NCBI RefSeq assembly: GCF_000336615.1 | Contig: NZ_AOLW01000035.1 | Location: 346,074-410,073 of the forward strand | Direction of reading: 5' to 3' | Length of the DNA: 64,000 nt | DNA from: Haloarcula amylolytica JCM 13557 | Lineage (GTDB): Archaea > Halobacteriota > Halobacteria > Halobacteriales > Haloarculaceae | Shown: piece after piece, positions 1 through 9,632 of the stretch | Layout: every line of letters begins with the position of its first letter | Position numbering within the stretch: position 1 is the first letter of the stretch | Notes under the pieces: generated by a model | Told to the model about the DNA's origin: nothing | Databases searched by the model: none | Seen by the model: the letters and a program-made list of their open reading frames with translations, nothing else | Position numbers and translations under genes: made by a program

Positions 1-942
1 CGTGGATTTCACCGTCTGCTTGCTGCTTGTGTTTGGTCACACTTCAGCCAAGCAGACCTCTCAACTAACGGGCTTTGTGAGGTACTGATGTTATCTATGT
101 TACTCTCTTTTACCCGTGATCGTTACGCTTGAAGCTCTAAACCGAAAATGCCTCTCAAATGGCGCCACCACGTACTTCAACCCGCATTCAACACTTGAGT
201 AAAAGGCTCAGCTACAACTGCTCCACATACCTTTGGAGTGGTAAGCTCCGCTATGGCGGAATAACACGACTATAACAATACACCCCTGCACATAAGATAC
301 TGGTGGAGAGGGCAGTTACCCGACACCCACAACACCGGCCCAATCCTTACCACCCCCCTCAGGGACGCTCGTGCCCTGTTAGTCGCTGTCGACTCGGATC
401 GCTCTCTCCACTTTGATAGTGAGCCGGAACGGCTTCGGTCACACCGTCCTTTCCGGCTCACTCCGGTCTTGACTTTTTAGCTATGACGTGGATTCTAATC
501 CTTTGCTAAGGCTTCGCCGATTCTCCGAACTAATTGTGGATACACTCCAGACGTCCTTAACTTAAACTTAGGTCATCAGAAGTCATTGATGCCCAGCAGA
601 CACAGCGAAACTGCATACCAGAATTTGTGACCGAGTAACGGATGTTATGATTGCATTCAGAATCCCCGATAAACACTCCTATAGCCGATATCTGGGTGAG
701 TACTTCTGATAGTTGCAATACCCGGAGGGGTTTTACAACAAAATTCCTAAAGCTCAACACTAGTATACCCCGGACATCGACAACTGGCAAGCGTCTATAG
801 TAGCGATTGGATCAATGCACACCTGCTCGCACGACGGCAGTGCGATCAGTGTGTACATCGTTTCAATTGTTACTATAGAAGTAGCCGACTACCTCAAATA
901 TGAACTCAATTACTAAACTGTAACAGTTACACGTAGCGGTGT
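1..942. other. Left-edge stretch without a supportable gene
   Basis: This stretch is AT-richer than the rest of the window and is broken by stops in all frames. A start-less frame from the left edge to about 132 on the plus strand could be the tail of a gene beginning outside the window, but I do not recognise its product. The one structured element is the 12-bp inverted repeat at 418-462, listed separately. Confidence 0.5.
418..462 (+). other. 12-bp perfect inverted repeat, possible hairpin or terminator
   Basis: AGTGAGCCGGAA at 418-429 is the exact reverse complement of TTCCGGCTCACT at 451-462, with a 21-base loop that itself contains CGG/CCG pairs. A T-rich run (CTTTTT, about 473-478) follows on the plus strand, so it could be a transcript end or a small structured RNA. 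Its function is unknown. Confidence 0.5.
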
Positions 943-1062
943 ATGCCGGAACATATCTCCGACAGCGAAATGGAACGGATTTCGGAATTCGCGAGCACTC
1001 CGATGTACAAACGGTCGCCCGATCAGTTACTGCCGGACGGTGCGGCCGACGACGAAGAATAA
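943..1062 (+). CDS. Small acidic conserved-type haloarchaeal protein (39 aa)
   Basis: ATG at 943 opens a 39-codon frame ending in TAA at 1060-1062. The product starts MPEHISDSEM and ends in an acidic tail (DGAADDEE); it is polar, with no cysteines and no membrane segment. Codon use (CCG, GAC, CGG, GCG) is that of a haloarchaeal gene although the flanks are AT-rich, which is why I call it. It is shorter than a usual gene-calling cutoff. The function is unknown. It lies convergent with the gene ending at 1104. Confidence 0.55.
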   Translation: MPEHISDSEMERISEFASTPMYKRSPDQLLPDGAADDEE

Positions 1063-1103
1063 CATACCCTTGGGGGGTATTTTCGGTCAGCGCATAGTTC
1101 AGC

Positions 1104-1658
1104 TCACGGCTCGCCGATCTCGAAGGTCTTGTTGTTTTCCCCTCGCCGCCTGGAGACTGCGTGAACAATAGAAAGCACGAGAAATGAACTAATGACGACT
1201 AGTCCGATAACTAATGGACTGATTGCACTGAGCGGCGACACACCGACAATTGCTGCGAGGAGTAAAATGGCGTTCAACAGGGCTACGGCCCCATAGTACT
1301 GATACCATTTAGAATCATTATCACTATTGCTGATGAATGGTTCAACCTCCGGAGCATCCTCTCGAAGAGCAATCTCGCCCGTATCGGCGTCGTACGTTAT
1401 TAGCCCTGCCTCTTGAAGCTTCGGAGCATGGGTCTGATACAGCGAGACGTACACCCGCTTTCGCGCCTGCGAGGAGAGTTCTTCGACGGTTGTGTCGTTC
1501 TCCCACGCAGCCAACTCCTCAGCTAAGTCGGTTAGCTGGACTGGCTCCTTTTGCTGGCGTAGATAGTAAAGGGTATATCGACGCCTCGAACTGCTGAGGA
1601 TATCGAACATTTGGTCGCGTGAGAGCTCTGGTTCTTCCTCTACCATCGGTTCACTCAT
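1104..1658 (-). CDS. Winged-helix membrane protein (DUF7344 type)
   Basis: A 184-residue protein. Residues about 10-105 form a haloarchaeal winged-helix domain of the DUF7344 type: the opening (LSRDQMFDILSSSRRRYTLY) and the later RKRVYVSLYQTHAPKLQEAG segment, ending in a beta-wing around DADTGEIAL, are typical. Two hydrophobic helices follow at about 122-140 and 145-167, then a basic tail, so it should sit in the membrane with the DNA-binding-like domain in the cytoplasm. Family members are presumed regulators, but their targets are generally unknown. A TATA-like stretch at about 1702-1712 lies upstream of the start. Its neighbours give no hint of a target. Confidence 0.75.
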   Translation of the reverse strand: MSEPMVEEEPELSRDQMFDILSSSRRRYTLYYLRQQKEPVQLTDLAEELAAWENDTTVEELSSQARKRVYVSLYQTHAPKLQEAGLITYDADTGEIALREDAPEVEPFISNSDNDSKWYQYYGAVALLNAILLLAAIVGVSPLSAISPLVIGLVVISSFLVLSIVHAVSRRRGENNKTFEIGEP

Positions 1659-2182
1659 GACCTCGATTGCTGCATTGGTTTGTGTTCAGGCCGCGAGAGC
1701 CACATATATACACGAAACCCGGGGTACCGTTTTGTTACACCCCCGTTACCTTCTAATTCCTGAGTAAGAAATAGCTACTTGTATCGCACACCGTACTCCC
1801 GTTCTTCACCGACTGACCACAGTCTGTATATAATCCCTCAGTTTGTGACATCCGGAATCATTTGGCGTACTACATGACTCAATCACAATGACCTGCAATA
1901 AATAAAAATAAGTCTGCATGTGAAAACGCAGTACAGTGTGTTATTGTTCGGCTCGGTACAAGTCTCTGTTTCATTACTGCGAAACTCCGAACCTTTTCGT
2001 ATTAGTTTAGATACATATATTAGTACTACGCTATCGAATTCCAGTGAGGATAGACAGAAACTACATAGCATCCTATTAATAACATATCATGAACTCTCCC
2101 GGATCTTCTCCACGGCATACTCTCTTACCGGAGGTTCCTCGTTATCCGCTCAGTTAAGAACCAGGAGGAAAGTTCTAGCCGG
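1659..2182. other. Intergenic region, AT-rich
   Basis: It holds the promoter of the leftward winged-helix gene (AT-rich box near 1702-1712). From about 1880 to 2180 there are only short frames with non-haloarchaeal codon use. I see no RNA gene or repeat. Confidence 0.4.
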
Positions 2183-2446
2183 TTACGTCGGCGTGATCTC
2201 GATGGTCTCGCTGTCTCGAATCCGAACGGTGTACCCACTGTATGTGAAACTAATCTGAATGTCGTCGTTGGTCTGCCCTGAGACAATAGTATCAAGGGCG
2301 TCCGGGTCGATTCGGTTGTACAACGGTGGGAGACTGGTTTCCGTTACGGATTCTTTAGCTGCTATAGCGGTCACAATCGCTTCACTCGGTGATTCGTACT
2401 GGTTTGTCCAAAAGACAGTTTCTGTCTCGTTCCACTCCAGACTCAT
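2183..2446 (-). CDS. HalOD1 domain protein
   Basis: An 87-residue protein starting at ATG 2446 (MSLEWNETET). A start 18 bases upstream is possible but adds residues atypical of the family. It matches the haloarchaeal output domain HalOD1: the LPPLYNRIDPDALDTIV segment (about 45-60) and the closing SFTYSGYTVRI beta strands are diagnostic. HalOD1 proteins are small stand-alone or C-terminal modules of haloarchaeal signalling proteins with no defined biochemical activity. It lies just downstream of, and on the same strand as, the large response-regulator gene (70 bp apart), so the two may be co-transcribed. Confidence 0.75.
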   Translation of the reverse strand: MSLEWNETETVFWTNQYESPSEAIVTAIAAKESVTETSLPPLYNRIDPDALDTIVSGQTNDDIQISFTYSGYTVRIRDSETIEITPT

Positions 2447-2516
2447 TGTTCTTTGTATGAACACACTCCCGTATCAGCATATACTCTATCAGACTAGCAA
2501 ACTCAGACAACAGGTG

Positions 2517-5500
2517 CTATCTATCTAGATGCTGGGTCGTTCCCCCTTCGCTAAACAACTGTTCTAGAAGCTTCCGGATAGCTACCCGAAGGTGGTGGCT
2601 GAACGTCGGCTGTGATATATCGAGTGTATCGGCTATCTCTTGACCGGTCTTGTCACGGGGTGATTGATAGAATCCGCTATAAAAGGCTGCGAGCAGGACT
2701 TCGAATTGGCGGGGGGTCAGCTGTGCTGTCAATTCTGAGTGGAACGACTCACGAGTTTGAACACCACGTTCCCGCTTGTGGCGGCCCACGAGTTCGATGT
2801 CCGGACATGAACGCCGTAATTCAGCTACGAGCTGGCGAATGTCGACCGTCTGTGGGACCTCAAGCTGAATCTCCAGAGTCTTCCCGTCAGATTGGATTAA
2901 TTGCGGGGCTCCTCCTTGTTCGGCGACTGTCAGTGCGAGCTGTGTACCCGACACTGTTGCTTCGAACAAACTCGTGTCTTCTGTGTCAGTTAAACACTCT
3001 AATCGCTCAATCCGTGGAAGAGTGTCCAAACACGCTTGTAGGTCATCTGGTGGAGCGTCAGTGCTGAAAAACACGATACAGCTGGTATCTCCCTGTGGGA
3101 CGATACCCTCGAATGTGATTTCTGTATCGACGACGTCCGCAATCCGATGAATGATATCGTCGGATTCCGTTGCTTCTAGCTGGAGTTCGACAGCCCGGTC
3201 CGCGACGAGCCCCTGCTTCGTCTCAATACTGTTGATGGCGTATCCGACCGTTTCACTCACCTCCTCGAGTACTGACTGTGTCGGCAGATCGAAAACGTCC
3301 GGCGTTTTCGCGTACACAGTCAGGATGCCGTAGGAGAGTTGCTGATAGCTGAGCGGAATGCTGACGACTGACTGGAACCCACGTTCCAGTAGCCGCCGTT
3401 GCCACCCTTTTCCCCTGAGTCCGTCCGCGATGTTGTTGTTCAGCGTCTGTTCGTTAGTCCGGGCTGTCTGGACTGCTGGTGGAGGTGGTGTCTCATTAGA
3501 GGGCGTGCGCGATTCCTCCAGAAAGCCACGGTCGGTCCCTGCCCACGTCCGTGGCGTGACTCGGTCGGTATCGGATTCGTATTCCCCGATCCACGCAAAC
3601 GAACAGATGTCGGACGCGACCAACTGGTCACACACCGCTTGCTCTATTTCTGAGCGACTGTCTGCCCTGAGCACTCGCTCGTGAATTTTCTGACTCAGCT
3701 CTGTCAACCGATTCATCTGCTCGAGCTGAACCGTCTGTTGCTCCAGGTCGCGCTGCCTGTCTTCGAGTTCTGTCTCGTATGTCAGCCTATCGAACGCCGT
3801 TCGAATCGTCGCCCCCAGGAGTTCGGTAATTCGACGGGTCTGGGTATCGAACTCGCCGCCGATCGTGTCGCCCGCTCGAAGCACTCCGTGGTCGCCCAGC
3901 GGGACAAACACGGCCTTTCCGCCAGTCATCGTGTCCTCGCCCGCTTTCGAGGTCGAGTTTCCGTCGCAAACGATAGTTTCCTCGGTGAAAAAGGCCGAAC
4001 TCACGAAGCTATCACCGTCTGCTGGGATAGCTTGTTGCTCCTCGGTCTCCGTGGTCGAAAGCGGGCGAAAGGTGTTCGTATCGCTGTCGAACGCGTACAG
4101 CACGACCTCAGGGAGACCGATGATATCACGGGTCCGCGAGACGACAATTTGAGCGGCTTCCTCCTCTGAAGTCACACCCAAGAGATCTGTCGCCGTTTCG
4201 TACAACTGTGTAAAACCCATCTCAGCCCGCTGCGTCTGTAGTTCGTTTCCGATCCACTTGCTCAGAAGGTCTACGAGTGTCACGTCCCAGTCCGAGAACT
4301 CTGATCCGCCCGTTCCGGACCCATAGAAACAGAGTGTCCCGTATATGCTCCCACCCACAGTGAGTGGCGTTCCGAGATACCGATTGACTTCGTCATCCCA
4401 TATCTGATCTCGGTCAGCGTCGCCGCATTCGGCATCGACGTCTGTCATCACGACCGTCTCCTCGTTCGCGATAGCTTTCGCACAGGGGGTTTCCGACAAC
4501 GGAACCGTTCCGCCTGAAAAAATCGTTTCGTCGGGTGTCTGGAGCACTTCGAAATCGTATTCCATCCCGTTGACACGAGAGAGTGTCGCGTACTCGGTTC
4601 CAAGCACGCTGCGACCGACTTGCATGAGATCCGCTATCTGTTCCCGGAGCGCCCCGTCCCGCGATGTGAACACTTCGGTAATTGTTCGCAGGACTTCTTC
4701 CCGCATTTCGAGTTCGGCACGCGTTGCGGTTGAATGGAGGCCATCGGCGACAATCTCCGCAAGCTCTGTCAGCACTGCCTGCTCCGCCTCGTCGAACGCG
4801 AAAGGCGTGTCCGCGTATATCGAAATCACACTCTGTACTGATCCCGTGTACTGGATCGGGAGAACGATCATCGACCGGAACCCGTACTCCGATGCGAGTT
4901 CGTGCCAGGGCTGGACAGACGATCCAGTCCGGATATCTGACGCTACTTGATGTTCACCGGTTTCGATCGCGTGACCGAACGGCCCGTCATCGAAAACTGA
5001 GCGGCCGTAGCGGGAGAGCATCGCTTCGACGTATTCGAGTGCGTCGCCACCGCCCGCGGTGGGGACGATATCGCCTGCCTCGTTTTTTTCGCCGATCCAG
5101 GCGAACTGGTAGGCATCCGAACTGGTCAGGATTTCACAGACAGCCTCTTTGATTTCCTCGGCTGTTGACGCCCTCAGCACTTGGCGATTTATTTCCCTGA
5201 ATAGTGAATTAATCCGCGATAGTCGCGCTGTTTCTCGGCGGAATCGGTGTGATTCCACCGCGTTCTCTATCCTGTTTGTGAGCACCGCGTACTGCTCTGG
5301 CCCGCCGCCCTTGACGAAGTAATCGGTGACGCCGGCTGAAACCGCTTCGCTGGCGAGTTTTTCGCTTCCTTGGCCTGTCAACAGGATAAATGGGAGGTCT
5401 CCGTTAGACTGTCGCACCGTTTCTACGAATTCAATCCCGTCTGCTTCGGGCATCTCGTAGTCACTGACGATACAGTCGATCGACTCGGAATCGAAGTAGC

Positions 5501-5681
5501 TGAGCGCATCCTCGACGCTTGCGGCCTCGATGACCTCGATACGGTCGTTCTCGTGTTCCAGCAGTTCCGCCGTCGTCCGCCGGAACTCTCCGTAGTCATC
5601 GACTAACAGCACCTTGATTTTCGAGGCTGCCGTTCCACTATCCGTTGGTGCCGGTCCAGTCTCACCGGCCAACTTCCGCAT
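2517..5681 (-). CDS. Response regulator with GAF domains and Bat-type HTH
   Basis: A 1054-residue soluble signalling protein. Residues about 21-140 are a receiver domain with D28, D29, phospho-acceptor D74, T102 and K124 all in place. Several GAF/PAS-like domains follow (about 160-320, 340-490, 490-650 and 660-830), including repeated DAYQFAWIGE and DICSFAWIGEY segments typical of bacterio-opsin-activator GAF domains. The C-terminus has a Bat domain and an HTH_10 (about 985-1045, with the LTPRQFEVLLAAFYSGFY motif and TFSHHLR recognition helix). No histidine-kinase domain is present, so it is a phosphorylation- and ligand-responsive transcription factor whose kinase lies elsewhere. A TATAAA complement at 5707-5712 places transcription start at the ATG, making it leaderless. 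Confidence 0.85.
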   Translation of the reverse strand: MRKLAGETGPAPTDSGTAASKIKVLLVDDYGEFRRTTAELLEHENDRIEVIEAASVEDALSYFDSESIDCIVSDYEMPEADGIEFVETVRQSNGDLPFILLTGQGSEKLASEAVSAGVTDYFVKGGGPEQYAVLTNRIENAVESHRFRRETARLSRINSLFREINRQVLRASTAEEIKEAVCEILTSSDAYQFAWIGEKNEAGDIVPTAGGGDALEYVEAMLSRYGRSVFDDGPFGHAIETGEHQVASDIRTGSSVQPWHELASEYGFRSMIVLPIQYTGSVQSVISIYADTPFAFDEAEQAVLTELAEIVADGLHSTATRAELEMREEVLRTITEVFTSRDGALREQIADLMQVGRSVLGTEYATLSRVNGMEYDFEVLQTPDETIFSGGTVPLSETPCAKAIANEETVVMTDVDAECGDADRDQIWDDEVNRYLGTPLTVGGSIYGTLCFYGSGTGGSEFSDWDVTLVDLLSKWIGNELQTQRAEMGFTQLYETATDLLGVTSEEEAAQIVVSRTRDIIGLPEVVLYAFDSDTNTFRPLSTTETEEQQAIPADGDSFVSSAFFTEETIVCDGNSTSKAGEDTMTGGKAVFVPLGDHGVLRAGDTIGGEFDTQTRRITELLGATIRTAFDRLTYETELEDRQRDLEQQTVQLEQMNRLTELSQKIHERVLRADSRSEIEQAVCDQLVASDICSFAWIGEYESDTDRVTPRTWAGTDRGFLEESRTPSNETPPPPAVQTARTNEQTLNNNIADGLRGKGWQRRLLERGFQSVVSIPLSYQQLSYGILTVYAKTPDVFDLPTQSVLEEVSETVGYAINSIETKQGLVADRAVELQLEATESDDIIHRIADVVDTEITFEGIVPQGDTSCIVFFSTDAPPDDLQACLDTLPRIERLECLTDTEDTSLFEATVSGTQLALTVAEQGGAPQLIQSDGKTLEIQLEVPQTVDIRQLVAELRRSCPDIELVGRHKRERGVQTRESFHSELTAQLTPRQFEVLLAAFYSGFYQSPRDKTGQEIADTLDISQPTFSHHLRVAIRKLLEQLFSEGGTTQHLDR

Positions 5682-6222
5682 ACTACACTACTTACGCGAC
5701 AGTCCGTATAAACGTTTGACTTGGTCCCAACGCTGTATGGTTCTACGTCTGTTAGCAGTAACGCTTCTCGCGAGGAATTCGGTCTGCTCTCCAAATTAGT
5801 AGATAGCTCATATTTTAGAATGTATGCGGATGCTGCGCCCTCTGCAATAATATATCTCCTATTTCACAGGAATGTTACATATATTGGAAATTTGTGTGTT
5901 TTGAAATACACTTTTTAGTTACACTATTCTACAGATGTGATACGTTTTGAAACGCCCATTATCGAAGATTTGCCTAGAAACTCGACTTTAGTTCTGCGTG
6001 TGATCATCGTAGAATAGTACATTTGAAATATCGGGTGACAATACAAATATCTCAAGTATCGTAAATATGATAGTATGTTCGTTTTACAAATACACTCTCT
6101 GTTCAACCCTGTTGTCCATTTCTAAAGAACACGCTTAGGGTGTATATTGTACAGGCCACACCTACACTGTGCGTACACCGGCCGTCAAAAACTATTACTG
6201 AGCAGGCCGAAAAAACCGGACA
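5682..6222. other. AT-rich divergent intergenic region
   Basis: It carries the leftward promoter of the GAF/Bat regulator (box at 5707-5712) and the rightward promoter of rdfA (CTATTA at about 6190-6196, 26-30 bases before the ATG). The middle, about 5800-6120, is strongly AT-rich and full of stops, with no gene seen. A motif shared with the 40.2-kb region lies at 6129-6149. Confidence 0.5.
6129..6149 (+). promoter_or_regulatory. ACAC-N7-GTGT element upstream of rdfA
   Basis: ACAC GCTTAGG GTGT followed by ATATT. The same architecture (ACAC, seven bases ending in AGG, GTGT, ATATT) occurs at 40174-40193 and in degenerate form at 40244-40260. It lies about 75-95 bases upstream of the rdfA start, beyond the core promoter, which is where an activator or repressor could bind. 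Confidence 0.4.
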
Positions 6223-6870
6223 ATGGCTGTTGACTCCGGTTGCAAAGTAGACGCGGTTATCGACAAGTACGGGTTGGCATCAACAGACCCAGTCTACGAC
6301 ACCCTTGATGATGGCCTGCTCGCACGCTGGACGGGCGCTGATGACCGAACCGAAATGGGGTATCGGTCGCTGACAGCGTGGTTCAACAAACGGCTGCTTA
6401 AACAAGTCTATACTGAACACGGGCGTGAAACCCTTGACACGCGTGTAGACAGCGATTACGACACGTTGCGTGGCGACGACGACTTGCGACGGGATGAACT
6501 CATCGAGCGACTGCAAGCTACGGGTATCCCGGGAGCGTCGCTTCACGACGATATGGTGTCGTGGGGAACGATGCGAACGCACCTCAACGACTGTTTAGAC
6601 GGTGAAAAAGAGCCCAGGAAGGCGACAACTAACTGGGAGCAGGAGAGCGTGGCAACGGCCAAAACGGTCGTCGAACGGAAGGCCGAAACGGCACTGTCCT
6701 CGCTCGCGAAGAAGGGCGATATCGACGGCGGTGACACCGCGGAGATAGAGGCCCAGATACAACTGGGATGCCCGGACTGTCCGACCCGTGTTCCGTTCGA
6801 CGTTGCACTCGAACGTGGGTACGTCTGCAAGCAACACCGGAGCGCGAACTTGTCAACACACAATTCATGA
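6223..6870 (+). CDS. rdfA: Rod-determining factor RdfA
   Basis: A 215-residue protein of the haloarchaeal RdfA family. The N-terminal signature is clear: CKVDAVIDKYGL, then RWTG, then SLTAWFNKRLLKQVY, followed by a second helical segment around VSWGTMRTHLNDCL. The C-terminus has a possible zinc site (CPDC at about 186-189, CKQH at about 204-207). In Haloferax volcanii, RdfA is needed to form rods in the rod/disk shape switch and is linked to an SMC-like protein. The next gene overlaps it by ATGA (6867-6870), so the pair is translationally coupled. The start is leaderless, with a TATA-like box about 30 bases upstream. Its molecular activity is not known. Confidence 0.85.
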   Translation: MAVDSGCKVDAVIDKYGLASTDPVYDTLDDGLLARWTGADDRTEMGYRSLTAWFNKRLLKQVYTEHGRETLDTRVDSDYDTLRGDDDLRRDELIERLQATGIPGASLHDDMVSWGTMRTHLNDCLDGEKEPRKATTNWEQESVATAKTVVERKAETALSSLAKKGDIDGGDTAEIEAQIQLGCPDCPTRVPFDVALERGYVCKQHRSANLSTHNS

Positions 6871-8657
6871 CCTGGGACATCGAAATCGAACGAATCGCGG
6901 GTATCCTTGACGGGTCGGCGACGGTAGAGCCGGGATTGAACGTCGTCCGTGGCTCGAACTGGCAGGGGAAATCGAGCTTCATCGAATCCATCAAGACGGC
7001 CCTTGGCACCTCCACTGAACTGACTGAAGGGGCAGACAGCGGTGCGGTGCATCTCGAAACGCCAACCGGTGTCTACGACGTGACGCTTACCCGAGAGAAC
7101 GGTACCGTAGTCCGGCACGGCGAGCCGTACCTCAGCGACGAGTACGACGTGATCCGCGCTGAACTGTTCGCGTGTTTGGACGAGCGTAACGAAGTCCGTC
7201 GCGCTGTCCGGACAGGAGAAAATCTCGAGGACGTACTGTTACGGCCGCTCGACTTCCAGAACATCGACTCGCAGATCGAGACGTTACAGCGGGAGCGCGA
7301 ACAGATCGAAACGGAACTCACGCAGGCGCGCGAGGCGAAAAAGCGGATTCCCAGCGTTCAGGAGAAAGTGACACGACTGGAAAACGAGATCGAAGACCTG
7401 CGGGCCAAACGCGAGACGATCGACAGTGAGGCAGGAAGCGACGACAGTTCGGAGTCGGTCCGCCGCAAACTCAGCCAGGCTCGGACTGAACAGAACCAGG
7501 CGAAAAACCGCGTCGAACGACTCGAGCAAAGTATCGAGCGGACGGAACAGCGTCTCTCGGAGCGCCAGGACGCTCTCGACGCTCTCGAAATACCGGAGTA
7601 CAATGATGTTGCGGACAAACTCTCGGAGGCCCGCGAGAGCCTCTCGCAAGTGGAGCGAGACGCCGAGGTACTCCAGTCCGTGTACTCGGCCACCGAGATG
7701 GTACTCAGCGAGGATCGGCTTGACCTGCTTACCGAGGTGGAGCGCGATATCGACGGTGACACCGTCGCCTGTTGGACGTGCGGCAGTGAGACGACACGGG
7801 CGGACTTGGCTGACCAACTGGACGCGCTCGGGAACGAACTCACGGCGCTTCGGGCCCAGAAGGAGACCTACCGAGATACTGTCGAGGAACTGGAAACACA
7901 GCGCGAGGAGATCAGCCAGGCCCGCCGTCGAAAGGCCGATCTAGAGGAAGACATCGCTGAGCTAGAGGCGACGCTGGCCGACCGGAAACAGAGCCTCGAC
8001 GCAGCCAGAAACAGGCTCGAACAGGCCCAGGCGGACGTGGAGCAGCTTTCCGACCACGTTGATGCGGCCGTGGCGGAGCTTTCGGACGTCGAAAGTGAGA
8101 TCAAGTACCGCGAGGCCGAACTCGAAGACACCGCCGACGAACTGGCTCACCTCGAAACGAGAGCGGCCCGCGTCGACACGCTCGAAACCGACCTCGAATC
8201 CGTCCGTGACGACCTCGCTGAACTTCGAAACCGGAAAGACCGAATCAAGCGTGAGGCACGGGAAGCGTTCGACACCGCGATGCAGGATATCCTCTCCCGA
8301 TTCGGGACGGGGTTCGAAACGGCTCGACTCACCGCTGACTTCGATATTGTGGTCGCCCGCGACGGCCAGGAAGCGAGCTTAGATGCCCTCAGCGAGGGTG
8401 AACTCGAACTCATCGGCTTTGTGGCAGCGCTGGCCGGTCGGCAGTCGTTCGATGTCGACGACGCTGTCCCGCTCTTGCTCGTCGACGGCCTAGGCGGCCT
8501 CGACGACGACAATCTCCACACCCTGATCGAGTACCTGCAGCAGGGCACGGAGTATCTGGTATTTACTGCGTACCCGGAGTACACCGCGTTTGACGGACGC
8601 GAGATCGACCCGACCCAGTGGACCGTTGCGAACGAGAAAGAGGCCTCGGCTGACTGA
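6867..8657 (+). CDS. Archaea-specific SMC-like ATPase (RdfA partner)
   Basis: A 596-residue SMC/Rad50-like protein; the start is chosen at the ATGA overlap with rdfA. The N-terminal Walker A is atypical but complete (GSNWQGKS, residues 29-36). Long coiled coils span about 120-295 and 320-480, separated by a zinc-hook-like CWTC (C302, C305). The C-terminal lobe has an ABC-type signature (LSEGELE, about 508-514) and a Walker B (LLLVDGLGG, aspartate at 540). It is short for an SMC and should dimerise through the hook. The RdfA-SMC pair is conserved in haloarchaea and the SMC partner (Sph3 in Haloferax) also affects cell shape, so a role in shape control is likely. DNA binding is unproven. Confidence 0.85.
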   Translation: MTWDIEIERIAGILDGSATVEPGLNVVRGSNWQGKSSFIESIKTALGTSTELTEGADSGAVHLETPTGVYDVTLTRENGTVVRHGEPYLSDEYDVIRAELFACLDERNEVRRAVRTGENLEDVLLRPLDFQNIDSQIETLQREREQIETELTQAREAKKRIPSVQEKVTRLENEIEDLRAKRETIDSEAGSDDSSESVRRKLSQARTEQNQAKNRVERLEQSIERTEQRLSERQDALDALEIPEYNDVADKLSEARESLSQVERDAEVLQSVYSATEMVLSEDRLDLLTEVERDIDGDTVACWTCGSETTRADLADQLDALGNELTALRAQKETYRDTVEELETQREEISQARRRKADLEEDIAELEATLADRKQSLDAARNRLEQAQADVEQLSDHVDAAVAELSDVESEIKYREAELEDTADELAHLETRAARVDTLETDLESVRDDLAELRNRKDRIKREAREAFDTAMQDILSRFGTGFETARLTADFDIVVARDGQEASLDALSEGELELIGFVAALAGRQSFDVDDAVPLLLVDGLGGLDDDNLHTLIEYLQQGTEYLVFTAYPEYTAFDGREIDPTQWTVANEKEASAD

Positions 8658-8810
8658 TAGCGACTGAACTTGAGTGTCCCCGTCACTGACGCCGATACCC
8701 TTAGCTGCAGGTCTCTGGTGTCTGATAATGGAACAATCGGATAGGTATAAGTTCACTTTTAGGACAATAATACAGAAATACTATTAGCAAAGCCGGCTTT
8801 TTCAAATCAG

Positions 8811-9632
8811 ATGGCAAATATCCGGGTCAAGGATTGGACGAAAGATAAATTGAGGAAAATACGGGATGCCGAGTCACACTCATCGTATGATTCAGTCGCC
8901 AAAACACTACTAAAAGACCGTAAAATTGCGAAGTACGCGGACGACGCCTCCGATACCGTGACTGGCGAGTCCGTCCAGTCACAGGACACTGACATCGACA
9001 AGCCGTTCGACGATCTGACTGTGCTGGCGGAACTGACTGGTAACCACGACGACGTGTTGTTCCTGTGGTGTCCGAACTGCGGGAACGAACTCGTCCACCT
9101 CACGGTCGAGCGGCCGCTTGGCTGCTCCGTGTTTGAGATGGAGTGCCAGCGGTGTCTCACCCATCTCGACAGCCAGGCCATCGTCGCTATCGAACTGCAG
9201 TATCCAATCGAGCAGAAGATGATCGAGGGACAGCTTCAGGCGGATCTCAAAGCCTGCGTCATAGATTACTGGGACCGGACGTTGCGGGCGGCTAACGGCA
9301 CCCTCGACACGGAGGCTCCCGCCGACCGTCTCGTGTGGCAGTTCGATCAGTACCACGAGCAGTTCGCCTGGGACTGGCCGACTGATGTCCCGACTGTCAG
9401 TTTTGTCCCCGGCGTCACGTATCGCAACACCGTGACTGACGAGCGAATCGAAGTCGTCGAAGCTGTCTCCGAGAACCGGAACGCGATGGATGCGTACACA
9501 GTCAGACGCTACACTGCAGACGGCGATGTCGTCTCGGACCAGCTAGACAGCAGTGCAATCGTTGACCGGATCGTCAACCGGGAACTTGTCGTCGCCGAAC
9601 AGGCCGTTGAATCGACCAAACCCAAGACGTGA
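8811..9632 (+). CDS. RHH-like plus zinc-ribbon protein, paralogue A
   Basis: A 273-residue protein not matched to a characterised family. Residues 1-45 resemble a ribbon-helix-helix unit (MANIRVKDWTKDKLRKIR strand-helix, then DSVAKTLLKDRK). After an acidic linker comes a zinc-ribbon-like segment with CPNC (about 84-87) and CQRC (about 109-112). The C-terminal half is a conserved alpha/beta domain with DYWDRTL, WQFDQY and a SENRNAMD strand. A near-full-length paralogue lies at 41437-42285. It has its own TATA-like box (8782-8787) and a leaderless start. Lying directly behind rdfA and the SMC gene, it may regulate or act with the shape system; that is inference. Confidence 0.6.
   Translation: MANIRVKDWTKDKLRKIRDAESHSSYDSVAKTLLKDRKIAKYADDASDTVTGESVQSQDTDIDKPFDDLTVLAELTGNHDDVLFLWCPNCGNELVHLTVERPLGCSVFEMECQRCLTHLDSQAIVAIELQYPIEQKMIEGQLQADLKACVIDYWDRTLRAANGTLDTEAPADRLVWQFDQYHEQFAWDWPTDVPTVSFVPGVTYRNTVTDERIEVVEAVSENRNAMDAYTVRRYTADGDVVSDQLDSSAIVDRIVNRELVVAEQAVESTKPKT

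Noticed and set aside
557-790. Minus-strand 77-codon frame in the left AT-rich region
   Set aside because: Composition is unlike haloarchaeal proteins (few acidic residues) and there is no recognisable motif.
8811-9632. Naming this gene ddfA (disk-determining factor)
   Set aside because: It is near rdfA, but I cannot match the sequence to DdfA from memory, so no symbol was given.
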